Shown here: positions 54,901 to 61,682 of the stretch, one piece after another | Numbering within the stretch: the first letter of the stretch is position 1 | Layout of the letters: every line of letters begins with the position of its first letter | NCBI GenBank assembly: GCA_965212245.1 | Contig: OZ243107.1 | Span: 3,534,001 to 3,598,000, forward strand | Length of the DNA stretch: 64,000 bases | Source of the DNA: CAKZNE01 sp040222435 | GTDB taxonomy: Bacteria; Bacteroidota; Bacteroidia; Flavobacteriales; Schleiferiaceae | Direction of reading: 5' to 3' | Notes under the pieces: model-generated | What the model was told of the DNA's origin: nothing | Databases searched by the model: none | The model's input: only the letters and a program-made list of their open reading frames with translations | Position numbers and translations under genes: made by a program

Positions 54901-54994
54901 GTATAGAAGGATTTGCGGAAACATTGAGCTGCGCCCGGACATGCTGAACAGAGAAGATCAGCAAAATGATGAATAAGACCCTGAAAACCCGCAT
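45947..54994 (-). CDS. Giant T9SS type B adhesin with PKD-domain repeats
   Basis: 3015 residues. A signal peptide (MRVFRVLFIILLIFSVQHVR, cleaved before QLNVS) opens the protein. About 25-30 Ig-like/PKD modules follow, many with SWDFGNG, WDFGDG or WTFGDG strands and Y..PG.Y.V.L.. ends, first of an Ig-like beta-sandwich sort (residues 1-600), then classic PKD domains. Residues around 1018-1918 hold a tandem duplication of about 450 residues. The C-terminus is the gliding-motility-associated (type B) sorting domain: NAFAPG, FLPKGKLLGTYHLWIHDEWG, NMPMGAYAWHIEATFNDGRE. Large size, Cys scattered in module pairs and the SprF partner suggest a SprB-like surface adhesin used in attachment or gliding. 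Confidence 0.93.
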   Translation of the reverse strand: MRVFRVLFIILLIFSVQHVRAQLNVSANPSIQNGSVFLCLDDANTITYTASFTGASDSLIWTFTGGNSNRASGPGNHTLTYAATGSFSAVVHVYLMDSSIASQSLSVQVTQLAPPAFNIPDTLCESDAPIVLSGTPAGGIFTGPGVTNNTFDPDAANPGTSNITYTVSNGACTDFVIQSIFVKDAPEPNLRANGFGTTWQGILTYSSCDSASNTSTFTFYNQSLSNNYVSYTLDFGDGSAAVNGAVFPNNLGAGINHQYVGAGLYEVSLTLHHANGCSRTDIINVFIGQQPAVGFSIPGGTINQCIPRDTGFIEICVAVTGVAGNNPETVYTLSSNDGSPDVIFSHPPPDTVCHQFSLSSCGFNSAKFNNAFELSFRASNPCSERSSTVEPIYISAPSYAGFNNEPDACINQSVLIQDTSIVGGVVRNGTCIVDGKTIWSISPATYTVAGGAASLGSTFGSPDPINWISGANPLDVTFNQTGTYTISQVIGNAQECSNDTNTRVICIDSIPDADFALSDDTICSGESVQASFVGEIQSVCQTLDLQWRVLEPSGYSFGATGALGTTQNITFNSSGVYVVELRAGNNCDTVVVTDTLVVQGRPSIVMPGDTAVCNFTVLDFKDSLLAPSVTDSLSPVNAYQWTVFPAAGWNFLNGTTADTALPVLQFTQHGSYIVSLMVTNSCGSFTDSVNVLILQRPELDTIRDTLLCYNSSLGVQAGANFGLPPYSFEWSIQGQGVFATTDSVFLSGLQTDTTVLLHVTDSLGCTDSTFFSIQVAPPLTLDAGADQSLCFSDSISLNSVVNGGTPPYTIAWSPSAALSDTTVLNPNRAPLDSTVVYRLFITDSLGCTAEDSVEIEVFPLANLQIEGDTTLCINAGTYTFPASPAGGNWSGTAITAGGLFDPAAAGIGNHLLRYDFTDAFGCTYADSLTVSVILQPSVGFEIVGDTAGCSAFEVVVTDSSGNAGNWFINDQPVALNSTDTLLFVNLSHQNDSLITIKREVQAGSGCSDSTVRQVVVHPKPLADFSFGAFCAGDTVGVTNNSIFKGATATYHWQAPNGVYISDTSAAQPQFGFPDNNSGSDSTYTIRLIITSVDGCTDTLNELVVVPSRPVAGFSIPTVGCGPLTLMPGDTSSGSQLSYVWTVFPLAGVIINNGNTAGPAIDFPVSMNDSVVYTLALSITDSAGCIDSARQTFTVYPKPVAAFTFSPQDSCGPLDVSFQNISQTSIPGEGLGDLNINWNFGNGISSNDSIPTVTFTNTGTVDSIYSIQLAVTNSLGCSDTLMDSITIHPDARALFDPQDTIGCAPFALLSDSMNVTEFPVANSMYQWNILNPSDRSIIQSFNGVNALNYTLANYNDSVIVQLVAISAFGCVNDTVEQLFQTVEDPSPFFSLSTLEGCGDTLAVTVDSVINVAGLQYQWFVNGDLRSAVAQPTFLLPNTGNTDLDYEIRLDITVGSNGCSRSVRDSVRVFPQPVVSFSLGPVCAGDTVQVNNSSTFKGASIGYNWTVPAGVYISDSSLAEPFFYFPDQQGAGDSVYSIELQLLSVDSCANTLTQNVSIHNRPLAAFGLPAQGCSPQTVQPIDSSAGTNLGYQWTVNPPAGVTINGGNTANPSINFPLTLNDSAVYTIHLNLVNSFGCEDSMSQSFTVYPKPTAAFTFAPADSCGPLTVSFSNQSFSGQSGIGRDTMNFSWDFGNGITSSDSVPTVSFTNTGTVDSVYRISLIATNPFGCADTLLDSVTVHPNPLAFYTTSDTVACAPFVIHSDSLSINQFPVANSTYTWNILNPVNRSVIQSFSGLSSLNYTLLNFDDSVRVQLVVESPFGCRNDTLERLFRTVEDPSPFFVLSAYEGCGDTLVVQVDSVVSGSGIQYEWYVNNVLSSGTAQPTFIFPNTGPTDLIFSILLEVSVGSLGCSNSISDTVTVFARPDASWASGPVCLSDTTQFINSTTTNAIISNWLWTFGDGDSSVQANPVHLYANPGTYAVSLIATDSRGCEDVFTDSVTVYPLPVADFNMDTASCGVDTSCVGLSVQFQDLSTLDPAGGTIQSIEWDFDDDGTVDALNANPAFTYATPGTYRVRLRITSQFGCVDTISKPLVILEPPVALFSKDTVSACGPVSINFQDQSTGFITERSWVVFSFTPAGTRVVIDSSNVAGIYSPPDFVSNYSNDTTYYIRQTVRNCCGSFSYLDSLTLKPYPVAGFAFNLDSLCSNDVNFQFSGFSLGNPDSLLIDFGDGQGTGITPQSILTHPYTWPRITHTYAASDTNSVSFWVSLTAYNECGDSTFSDSVTIEPKNIQAFFVVDTQQNCVNQAIEFYDQSNAQVQAVKWCFDYNPATGMCQTPLATGDTVSHIYTLPGTYTVANFISGSCDKDTSLLQIIVQPSPTAAFSMSTSNICENESIQFTNLSTTDASAQPVYVWSFGDGMGSSQLNPQHTYTDYGEYPVCLTVTYGNGCDHTVCDTVTINDIPTVDFFIEGVCAGDTVQLFDSTQVATGTIIQSIWKVDSQGLFFNNPSPLFFNEPGTYFITLIQESSAGCMDSITKSFEVAEVPRAFFTIRPDTTVDSCGNSTAFYFNDSSISTVPLQYSWDFDLANPGTMVSSLQNPGLRTFPDTGFFFIELSVWNADSCWDTRIDTLFVPPNSRVDFSPLNPNACLGDEIQFYDSTSYRQGSGNNVLRYFWDFGDGMTSTLQNPAHTYDSAGTYLVKLVVQDPFCLDSLIRPVIIHQVPEAVIQSGTYEICADEVISIRSTSLMEFVNGDRIDSLIWSVSDGREIRRFRDTFVDILFTEHGQYQLGLKVITDQGCSDTADARVSIRVHPTPDVLLSEDQVAQVDARTFAFLPQIENTENPFYHWTFGNGDSLNLEEIALPEVYQYDDRLCRIDYDINYIVGLTVINRIEGFGDCIGIDTTGIEMEGYHLNVPNAFAPGYQGFGEANIFLPKGKLLGTYHLWIHDEWGNLLFESTLLDENGSPVEHWDGTFQGENMPMGAYAWHIEATFNDGREWPGDQCKEDKIIDYGTVTLIR
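49240..51940 (-). repeat. Tandem duplication of about 1.35 kb inside the adhesin gene
   Basis: Two copies lie at about 50590-51940 (residues 1018-1468) and 49240-50590 (residues 1468-1918). Matching runs include FCAGDTVGVTNNSIFKGAT against VCAGDTVQVNNSSTFKGAS; PKPVAAFTFSPQDSCGPL against PKPTAAFTFAPADSCGPL; and EDPSPFFSLSTLEGCGDTLA against EDPSPFFVLSAYEGCGDTLV. Both DNA copies are recognisable but have diverged, so the duplication is not recent. Boundaries were estimated by eye. Confidence 0.8.
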
Positions 54995-55308
54995 GCAATA
55001 ATATCTACCTACCTATGGTCATTCTGTGAAAATAAAAAATATAATCCGGCAAACAGGTGGCGAAAGTACTAATTTCAGTAATCTTCAAAGCTCCCTAAAA
55101 GTTAGTATTTACTTGATTTAAAATAGTTTAAAATCATTATTATCCTACAATTAAAGGCTTAAAAATTCAACATATCAGATACCATTTCCTTGTCAATGAG
55201 TGAGGAATATTCTTCTTATAAGTACTTTGTATCGAACCCTGTGAACGATTTCTAACTAAATGGCTTTAACTAAGGTAATCAACCTATTATTTATCTAAAT
55301 TAAGCTTT
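54995..55308. other. Divergent regulatory region between the adhesin and DUF421 genes
   Basis: 314 bp with no open frame of note. It is AT-rich. On the minus strand TACTTTCG and TATATTTTTT lie upstream of the adhesin start and are weak matches to a -7 box; on the plus strand TACTTTG (55225-55231) and a poly-T/A region precede the DUF421 start. The two promoters must be here, but I cannot set them with confidence. Confidence 0.4.
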
Positions 55309-55830
55309 ATGGAAAAATGGTTTACTGCTTCACCGGTCTCGCTAATGGCCATCTCACTTACCGCTTTGGTAGTTTACCTGGTGCTTATCCTGCTTACCCG
55401 GATGGCCGGGAAAAGAAGTTTTTCAAAAATGTCAAGTTTTGATTTTGCCATCACCGTAGCTATCGGCTCTTTGCTGGCCACCATTATTATCAGTTCATCC
55501 GTGAGTCTTTTACAGGGAATGGTGGCTTTGGCCGTGGTTTTTGCCTTACAGTTTATGGCAGCCGTGCTGCGCAGGTTTTCCTGGTTTCAATCACTGGTGG
55601 ATAATAAGCCTCTTCTCCTGATGGATGGATCAAACGTATTGCACCACAATATGCGAAAGGCCAAGGTTACCGAATCAGACCTCTTCTCTAAACTGCGGGA
55701 AGCTAACGTTATCCGCTTAAATGAAGTAAGAGCCGTGGTTTTTGAAACCACCGGAGATATATCGGTATTACATTCTACAGATAATGAAAAAAAGCTGGAA
55801 GACCTTCTCTTAAAAGGGGTTCAGCATTAG
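55309..55830 (+). CDS. DUF421 (YetF-type) membrane protein
   Basis: 173 residues. Helices at about 12-30, 44-62 and 64-80 (TITVAIGSLLATIIISSS-like) are followed by a soluble part with FQSLVDNKPLLLMDGSNVLH, then KVTESDLFSKLREANVIRLN and VRAVVFETTGDISVLHS: the DUF421/YetF signature. The family's role is uncertain, although YetF proteins are linked to membrane-bound domains in spores and envelope. The gene runs in the same direction as ftsK and is separated from it by a promoter-bearing gap of 109 bp. Confidence 0.87.
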   Translation: MEKWFTASPVSLMAISLTALVVYLVLILLTRMAGKRSFSKMSSFDFAITVAIGSLLATIIISSSVSLLQGMVALAVVFALQFMAAVLRRFSWFQSLVDNKPLLLMDGSNVLHHNMRKAKVTESDLFSKLREANVIRLNEVRAVVFETTGDISVLHSTDNEKKLEDLLLKGVQH

Positions 55831-55890
55831 TTTCCCCTAAACTTTGTGGTGTTTTTTTGCCTTATCCAGGGCAATACGCAAGGGTGTACA

Positions 55891-55919
55891 CTCCGCCTGA
55901 TTTAATGTTCTTATTTTTG
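55891..55919 (+). promoter_or_regulatory. Promoter of the ftsK operon
   Basis: TATTTTTG at 55912-55919 is a full -7 box, 20 bp before the ATG at 55940. CTCCGCCTGATTTAAT at 55891-55906 is identical to the 16-mer at 1097-1112 upstream of the DsbA-like gene. Confidence 0.5.
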
Positions 55920-55939
55920 GCACCGGAAACTTCGGCTTA

Positions 55940-58354
55940 ATGGCTAAACAGAAAGGAAAAGCAAAAACAAGTAAAACCGGCCCTACCGCCCTGAAACAGT
56001 TCTTCAGCAACAAAACCAATCATACGGTTTTGGGAATACTGCTGGTTTTTATGGCCGTTTTTATGGCCGGGGCATTTACCTCTTATTTATTCAACTGGCA
56101 GCAGGATCAAAGTGAACTACAGGGTAATTTCTTTGCTCTGCTGGCTAGTGATGAGTTTCAGGTGCGCAATGTATTGGGCAAGGTAGGTGCAGCCCTGAGT
56201 CATCAGTTTATATTCCACTGGTTTGGTATTTCGGCTTACCTGGCATGTTGGTTTTTGATACTGTTGGGTTTACGTATTGCTTTACGCGTAAAGCTAGCAG
56301 GGCTGCGTAAAAGTGCCGGTGTAATACTCTTTCTATTGATCTGGACACCAACTGCTTTAGCTTATCTCAATCCGGATAGCCCCGTTTGGTACGGAGGGAA
56401 TGGTTATTTTACTCAAAAGTGGATGAATGCTATAGCCGGGCCGGTAGGTACTGCTGTGGTGCTGATCTTTACTATGCTGATATTTTTGTCCATTCGTTTT
56501 AAATGGACCCCGGAAAAGATCAATGCCTTTTTTGCCAACCTGAGCCTTCCCGGGCGGAAATCCAAAGAAGATATTATACCCGAAGAATCTGCAGCTACTG
56601 CTATGGATGAGGAAGAAATGCTTCCCGAAGAACGACTGGAAATAGATTTTAACGGAGAGGAAGATGAAATCAAAGAAGAGAATACTCCGCAAACGGAACC
56701 ACTGATTATTGATACTACTGAAACTACTGACGAAAAAGAAGCAGAGCCTCCACTTGATGAAGACTTTGAAATTGAAAAGGTTGAAGAGGAAGAATCACTG
56801 AGCGAAAAGGAGGTGAATCGTAAGGTGAAGGAATTCGGAGAGTATGATCCCAAACTGGACCTGTCACGCTTTAAGCTCCCTCCTATTGATTTACTTAAGG
56901 ATTATGGTGATAGTAACATTACTATTAACCAGGAAGAACTGGAAGCCAATAAGAACAAGATTGTTGACACCCTCAACAATTATAATATAGAGATCTCCAA
57001 GATCAAAGCCACTATTGGGCCTACGGTTACTTTATATGAAATTGTACCTGCAGCCGGAGTGCGGATTAGCAAAATAAAAAGCCTGGAAGACGATATAGCT
57101 CTTTCGCTGGCCGCTCTTGGCATACGTATTATTGCCCCCATACCAGGCAGAGGTACCATTGGTATTGAAGTACCCAGCACCAACCCGCAGATGGTGCCGA
57201 TGCGCAATATGCTTAAGAGCGAAAAATTCCAGAAGTCGGATATGGAATTGCCTATTGCCTTTGGAAAAACCATCAGCAATGAAACCTTTATGGCAGACCT
57301 CACCAAAATGCCACACCTTCTTATGGCTGGGGCTACGGGGCAGGGTAAATCGGTTGGACTTAATGTTATACTTACCTCTATACTCTACAAAAAACATCCG
57401 TCTCAGGTAAAATTCATTTTAGTAGATCCTAAAAAGGTAGAACTCACCCTGTTCAATAAAATTGAGAGGCATTATCTAGCTAAACTGCCGGACACTGAGG
57501 AAGCCATTATTACCGATACAACGAAGGTAGTGCACACTTTAAACTCTTTGTGCATTGAGATGGACAACCGTTACGACTTGTTGAAAAACGCCATGTGCCG
57601 GAACCTTAAAGAGTATAACGCCAAGTTTATTCAGCGTAAGCTAAACCCCGAAGAAGGCCACCGCTACCTCCCCTATATTGTATTGGTGATTGATGAATTT
57701 GCTGACCTTATTATGACGGCAGGCAAAGAAGTGGAAACTCCTATTGCCCGGCTGGCGCAACTGGCACGGGCTATTGGCATTCACCTGATTGTTGCTACAC
57801 AAAGGCCATCGGTAAATGTAATTACCGGTATTATTAAAGCCAACTTCCCGGCCCGGGTAGCTTTCAGGGTAACCTCTAAGATTGATTCTCGCACCATTCT
57901 GGATGCCGGAGGTGCAGATCAGTTGATCGGTAAGGGAGACATGCTTTTTGCCAGTGGCAGCGATCTGATACGTATACAATGTGCTTTTGTAGATACGCCC
58001 GAAATTGAGGAGATCACAGATTATATCGGTAACCAGCAAGCCTATCCTGAAGCGTATCAGTTACCGGAATACAAAGGCGAAGACGAGGGTGGAGCGATTG
58101 ATATTCTGGATCCTTCAGAACGGGATGCCCTTTTTGAAGACGCGGCACGGGTCATTGTAATTCATCAGCAGGGTTCCACTTCGCTTTTACAACGTAAACT
58201 CAAATTGGGTTATAACCGGGCAGGGCGTATTGTAGATCAGCTGGAAGCAGCCGGTATTATTGGTCCTTTTGAAGGGAGCAAGGCACGACAGGTTCTTGTA
58301 CCAGACGAGATGGCTTTGGAACAGTTATTGAAAAACGAACAGTCACCAGAATAA
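55940..58354 (+). CDS. ftsK: DNA translocase FtsK/SpoIIIE
   Basis: 804 residues. About four N-terminal transmembrane helices (33-56, 97-117, 130-145, 170-190) are followed by an acidic low-complexity linker (residues 205-290, Glu-rich). The alpha/beta motor follows with Walker A GATGQGKSVGLN (464-475) and Walker B VIDEFADL (about 583-590), plus ATQRPSVNVITGIIKANFPA and a C-terminal gamma winged-helix (GSTSLLQRKLKLGYNRAGRI, then VDQLEAAGIIGPFEG). It pumps chromosome ends through the septum. Length is close to the family minimum, as is normal in Bacteroidota. First gene of an envelope operon. Confidence 0.96.
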   Translation: MAKQKGKAKTSKTGPTALKQFFSNKTNHTVLGILLVFMAVFMAGAFTSYLFNWQQDQSELQGNFFALLASDEFQVRNVLGKVGAALSHQFIFHWFGISAYLACWFLILLGLRIALRVKLAGLRKSAGVILFLLIWTPTALAYLNPDSPVWYGGNGYFTQKWMNAIAGPVGTAVVLIFTMLIFLSIRFKWTPEKINAFFANLSLPGRKSKEDIIPEESAATAMDEEEMLPEERLEIDFNGEEDEIKEENTPQTEPLIIDTTETTDEKEAEPPLDEDFEIEKVEEEESLSEKEVNRKVKEFGEYDPKLDLSRFKLPPIDLLKDYGDSNITINQEELEANKNKIVDTLNNYNIEISKIKATIGPTVTLYEIVPAAGVRISKIKSLEDDIALSLAALGIRIIAPIPGRGTIGIEVPSTNPQMVPMRNMLKSEKFQKSDMELPIAFGKTISNETFMADLTKMPHLLMAGATGQGKSVGLNVILTSILYKKHPSQVKFILVDPKKVELTLFNKIERHYLAKLPDTEEAIITDTTKVVHTLNSLCIEMDNRYDLLKNAMCRNLKEYNAKFIQRKLNPEEGHRYLPYIVLVIDEFADLIMTAGKEVETPIARLAQLARAIGIHLIVATQRPSVNVITGIIKANFPARVAFRVTSKIDSRTILDAGGADQLIGKGDMLFASGSDLIRIQCAFVDTPEIEEITDYIGNQQAYPEAYQLPEYKGEDEGGAIDILDPSERDALFEDAARVIVIHQQGSTSLLQRKLKLGYNRAGRIVDQLEAAGIIGPFEGSKARQVLVPDEMALEQLLKNEQSPE

Positions 58355-58363
58355 TAACACCTT

Positions 58364-59008
58364 ATGAAACAAATTTCAACCCTTCTTTTTTCGTTGCTTT
58401 TAGTAAGCGGAGCCATGGGACAGGTAACCACCAAAGAAGCAAAGGAAAAGCTGAACCGGGCTTCTGAAAAAATGCGCTCTTTTGATAATCTGTATCTGAG
58501 CTTTACTTACTTTTTTGAGAACAGCCGGGTAGAGCCCCCCATAACCCAGCAGGAAAAAGGAAACATTGCCATTAAGGGAGAGTCTTATCACTTAAATTTT
58601 ATGGGTACCGAACAAATTCGCAGCGGTAATAAGCTATACACCATTTTAAAAATGGATGAAGAGGTGCAGGTCACTGAATATGAAGAAGGTGAAGAAACCG
58701 GCCTTACCCCCACCCGTATTCTGGATTTATACAGCAGTGGTTACAGCTACAAGCTGGGCGGAACTGAAAAGAAAGACGGTAAAGTGATAGAATATGTGAT
58801 TCTTAAACCTAATGCTTCTGAAGAGATTGATAAGATAATGGTAGGTATTGAAAAAGGCACGGATTACATCTATTCTCTTAAACAATGGGGAACCAATGGT
58901 ACTATTACTACCTTTCAGGTAACTAGTTTTGAACCCAATAAAAAACTGGCTCCCGGTTATTTCAGCTTTAAAAAAGAAAATTATCCCGGTTATTACATTG
59001 CCGAGTAG
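58364..59008 (+). CDS. LolA-like outer-membrane lipoprotein carrier
   Basis: 214 residues. A signal peptide (1-19, ending AMG) precedes a half-barrel: EKLNRASEKMRSFDNLYLSF, then ENSRVEPPITQQEKGNIAIK, YHLNFMGTEQIRSGNKLYTI and WGTNGTITTFQVTSFEPNKK. The pattern of an N-terminal helix, then strands with ...G....G.Y....F...Q....G is that of LolA/LolB-like lipoprotein carriers. It sits 9 bp after ftsK and 3 bp before the LptF/G permease, so a role in moving lipoproteins or lipids across the periplasm fits the context. Confidence 0.78.
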   Translation: MKQISTLLFSLLLVSGAMGQVTTKEAKEKLNRASEKMRSFDNLYLSFTYFFENSRVEPPITQQEKGNIAIKGESYHLNFMGTEQIRSGNKLYTILKMDEEVQVTEYEEGEETGLTPTRILDLYSSGYSYKLGGTEKKDGKVIEYVILKPNASEEIDKIMVGIEKGTDYIYSLKQWGTNGTITTFQVTSFEPNKKLAPGYFSFKKENYPGYYIAE

Positions 59009-59011
59009 AGC

Positions 59012-60514
59012 ATGAGAACCCTTGATCGCTTTGTACTAAAGTCTTTTATAAGACCTTTCCTCACCACATTTATTGTAATGGTACTTTTTCTGCTTATGCA
59101 GTTCGTATGGAAGTACATTGATGATCTGGTGGGTCGTGGTGTAGAGTGGTATTACATTGCGGAGTTGCTCTTCTATACCTCTGCCACCGTAGTGCCCATG
59201 GCCTTACCCCTGGCTGTCCTTCTCTCTGCTATCATGACTTTCGGAACGCTGGGAGAGCATAATGAAATGGCCGCCATGAAATCTTCCGGGCTTTCACTGA
59301 TACGGGTCATGCGCCCGCTCATCGTGTTTATGCTGATGGCGGCAGTAGGTCAGTTTTTCTTTGCCAATTACGTTATCCCGGTGGCCAACCTTAAAAGTCA
59401 GACACTGCTCCGTAACATCACGAACAAAAAACCCGCTCTGAATATTCGTCAAGGTGTTTTCTACACCGGTATTGAAGGCTATTCTATTAAGATCGGGGAA
59501 AAGACCGGACCTGATAATAATCAATTGCGCAACATCTACATTTACGACCATACCAAGAAAATGGGTAACATGAAGGTTATTACTTCCGAAAGCGGGGAAA
59601 TGAAAGTTACCGACAATGAGACCTACCTTAACATAAACCTGGCAGATGGTAATTCTTATGAGGACCTCAACCCTACTAAATTAAAGGATCGGGATAATTA
59701 CCCTTTTGTAAAATCTTCTTTTGATCGCTCCATCATTCGCTTTAACCTCACTGACTTTCAAAGTGGTGATTTGCGTGCAGGCGCTCGTAAGGACTATGAT
59801 ATGCTTAATGTAAATCAGCTGGATGAGGCTGTGGATTCGCTTTACAGGAGTTTTGATGAGCGGAAAACTGAATTTCAGGAGCAGATGGTTGATAAATATT
59901 CTTTTGAAACAGCCGTGATTGATTCCGGTGAGGCAACTGATGCTGAGGCGGAAGTTATTTCTGATTCTGCAATTACCCCCACTTCAGCGGTTAAAGCGGA
60001 TATACTCGCTAACATTGACCCTATTGACCGGCAAAAGGTTATTCAAAATGCGTTGCGTATTGCACGCAGCAACAAGGCTTACTTTACCAATGCCGGTGCT
60101 GAATATTTATGGCGGGATAAACTTATTGCCCGGCACTTGCTGGAATGGCAAAAGAAATTTTCCGTGTCATTCTCCTGCATCGTGCTGTTTTTTATCGGAG
60201 CTCCTTTAGGTGCCATTATCCGCAAAGGCGGTATGGGAATGCCCGTGGTTATCTCTGTTTTTATTTTTATAGTGTATCATGTAACCAGTTATTCCTTTGA
60301 AAAGCTGGGCCGTGAACTGGTTTGGAGTCCTTTTCGTGCTATGTGGACCGCCAACTTCATTCTCTTCCCTATAGGAGTATGGCTTACCTATAAATCGGCA
60401 ACAGATAGTGCCATCTTTAACATTGAGAACTACCTGAAGCCATTTCAAAAAATTTCAGGCATCTTTGCCGGGCGAAAGAAAAAGAGCCTTGAAGATCCTC
60501 CTGCTGAGCAATAA
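59012..60514 (+). CDS. LptF/LptG (YjgP/YjgQ) family permease
   Basis: 500 residues. Three N-terminal helices (about 15-40, 55-80, 100-120; TIVVMVLFLLMQFVWK-like) carry the LptF/G signature LDRFVLKSFIRPFLTTFIVM and AALMTFGTLGEHNEMAAMKS-like residues (GTLGEHNEMAAMKSSG). A large periplasmic domain follows (residues 125-395) and three helices close the protein (SFSCIVLFFIGAPLGAIIRK, then MGMPVVISVFIFIVYH). LptF/G couples ATP hydrolysis to LPS export. Only one LptF/G member is seen in this window. It overlaps the glycosyltransferase gene by 26 bp. Confidence 0.9.
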   Translation: MRTLDRFVLKSFIRPFLTTFIVMVLFLLMQFVWKYIDDLVGRGVEWYYIAELLFYTSATVVPMALPLAVLLSAIMTFGTLGEHNEMAAMKSSGLSLIRVMRPLIVFMLMAAVGQFFFANYVIPVANLKSQTLLRNITNKKPALNIRQGVFYTGIEGYSIKIGEKTGPDNNQLRNIYIYDHTKKMGNMKVITSESGEMKVTDNETYLNINLADGNSYEDLNPTKLKDRDNYPFVKSSFDRSIIRFNLTDFQSGDLRAGARKDYDMLNVNQLDEAVDSLYRSFDERKTEFQEQMVDKYSFETAVIDSGEATDAEAEVISDSAITPTSAVKADILANIDPIDRQKVIQNALRIARSNKAYFTNAGAEYLWRDKLIARHLLEWQKKFSVSFSCIVLFFIGAPLGAIIRKGGMGMPVVISVFIFIVYHVTSYSFEKLGRELVWSPFRAMWTANFILFPIGVWLTYKSATDSAIFNIENYLKPFQKISGIFAGRKKKSLEDPPAEQ

Positions 60515-61682
60515 AGTTCCCTATCCTGCGCGTGATGGCAGCAGCATTGCCATCAAAATGATGATCGATGGGTTTTTGGCCAATAATGCCGAAGTCAGTC
60601 TCTTCAGTTTAAATACGCTCAAGCATTTTAAAAAAGCAGATGATATTGCTGCTGAAAAACCCGGTAAATTGCATTTGGAAGCCGTTACGGCCAATACCAA
60701 CATCCATTCTGCCGGAGCTATATTAAATCTTATAGCCGGTACTCCCTATCATGTTTCACGCTTTGCTGTAAAAGAATTTGAACAAAATCTCATCAGGCAT
60801 TTGAGTAACCATCACTACGATGTGATTCAACTGGAAGGCCTGGCCATGGGTGTTTACCTGAATACCATCCGTAAGCATTCTAATGCACGCGTAAGCCTGA
60901 GAGCGCATAATGTAGAGTACATGATCTGGAAGCGCCATCTGCAATCGTTAAACGGTTATTTCCGGAAAAAATACCTGAAGATCCAGGTCAATCGCCTCCG
61001 CAGGTTTGAAGAGGAAATTGCCCGCCAGGTAGATTTTATTATTCCCATAACCCATGTAGACCTGCAGCAATTCCAAAAAATGCATTTAAAGGCCGCATCG
61101 ATAGTCATTCCATGTGGTATTAATCCCAAAAAACTAAAGCCACGCGTTACGCCCACCCCTTATGACCTTATCTACCTTGCCAGTTTTGACTGGCCACCCA
61201 ATGTACAAGGTGTGGAGTGGTTTCTTAAAAAGGTATGGCCCCGTATTATTGATAAACGTTCTGATGCTACCTTTGCATTAGGAGGACGTGATCTGCCTGT
61301 TTCTGTGGCACAATTGAAATTACCCGGTTTTAAAGTGATCGGACCCGTGGCTTCCATGCCCGATTTCATAAGCCAGGGAAAAGTAGTTGTGGTGCCTCTT
61401 TTAGCCGGTAGCGGTATGCGGATTAAGATTGTAGAAAATATGGCCCTGGCCAAAGCAATAGTTTCCACCACGGTAGGTGCGGAGGGCATAGTATTGAAAA
61501 ATGGAGAAGACATTATTCTGGAAGATGACCCTGAAAAATTTGCCATCGCAGTAGTTAAACTGCTGGAAGACCATGATAAGCGTCAACAAATAGAAATAGC
61601 TGCCCGCCAAAATGTGGAAACACATTATGACACTTTCAAGCTGGGAAAACAATTACTGAGCTTTTACCAAAAAGAAATATGA
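60489..61682 (+). CDS. Glycosyltransferase of GT4/GT1 type
   Basis: 397 residues from a TTG at 60489, which gives the expected N-terminus MKILLLSNKVPYPARDGSSI; the frame stays open 8 codons upstream without a better start. GT-B features: a Gly-rich N-lobe loop, VIQLEGLAMGVYL, SLRAHNVEYMIWKRH and, in the C-lobe, VVVVPLLAGSGMRIKIVENM followed by ALAKAIVSTTVGAEGIVL (the EX7E-type region). It overlaps the LptF/G gene by 26 bp and the next gene starts at its stop (ATGA), so the operon is tightly coupled. Probably acts in surface polysaccharide or glycolipid assembly. Confidence 0.85.
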   Translation: MKILLLSNKVPYPARDGSSIAIKMMIDGFLANNAEVSLFSLNTLKHFKKADDIAAEKPGKLHLEAVTANTNIHSAGAILNLIAGTPYHVSRFAVKEFEQNLIRHLSNHHYDVIQLEGLAMGVYLNTIRKHSNARVSLRAHNVEYMIWKRHLQSLNGYFRKKYLKIQVNRLRRFEEEIARQVDFIIPITHVDLQQFQKMHLKAASIVIPCGINPKKLKPRVTPTPYDLIYLASFDWPPNVQGVEWFLKKVWPRIIDKRSDATFALGGRDLPVSVAQLKLPGFKVIGPVASMPDFISQGKVVVVPLLAGSGMRIKIVENMALAKAIVSTTVGAEGIVLKNGEDIILEDDPEKFAIAVVKLLEDHDKRQQIEIAARQNVETHYDTFKLGKQLLSFYQKEI

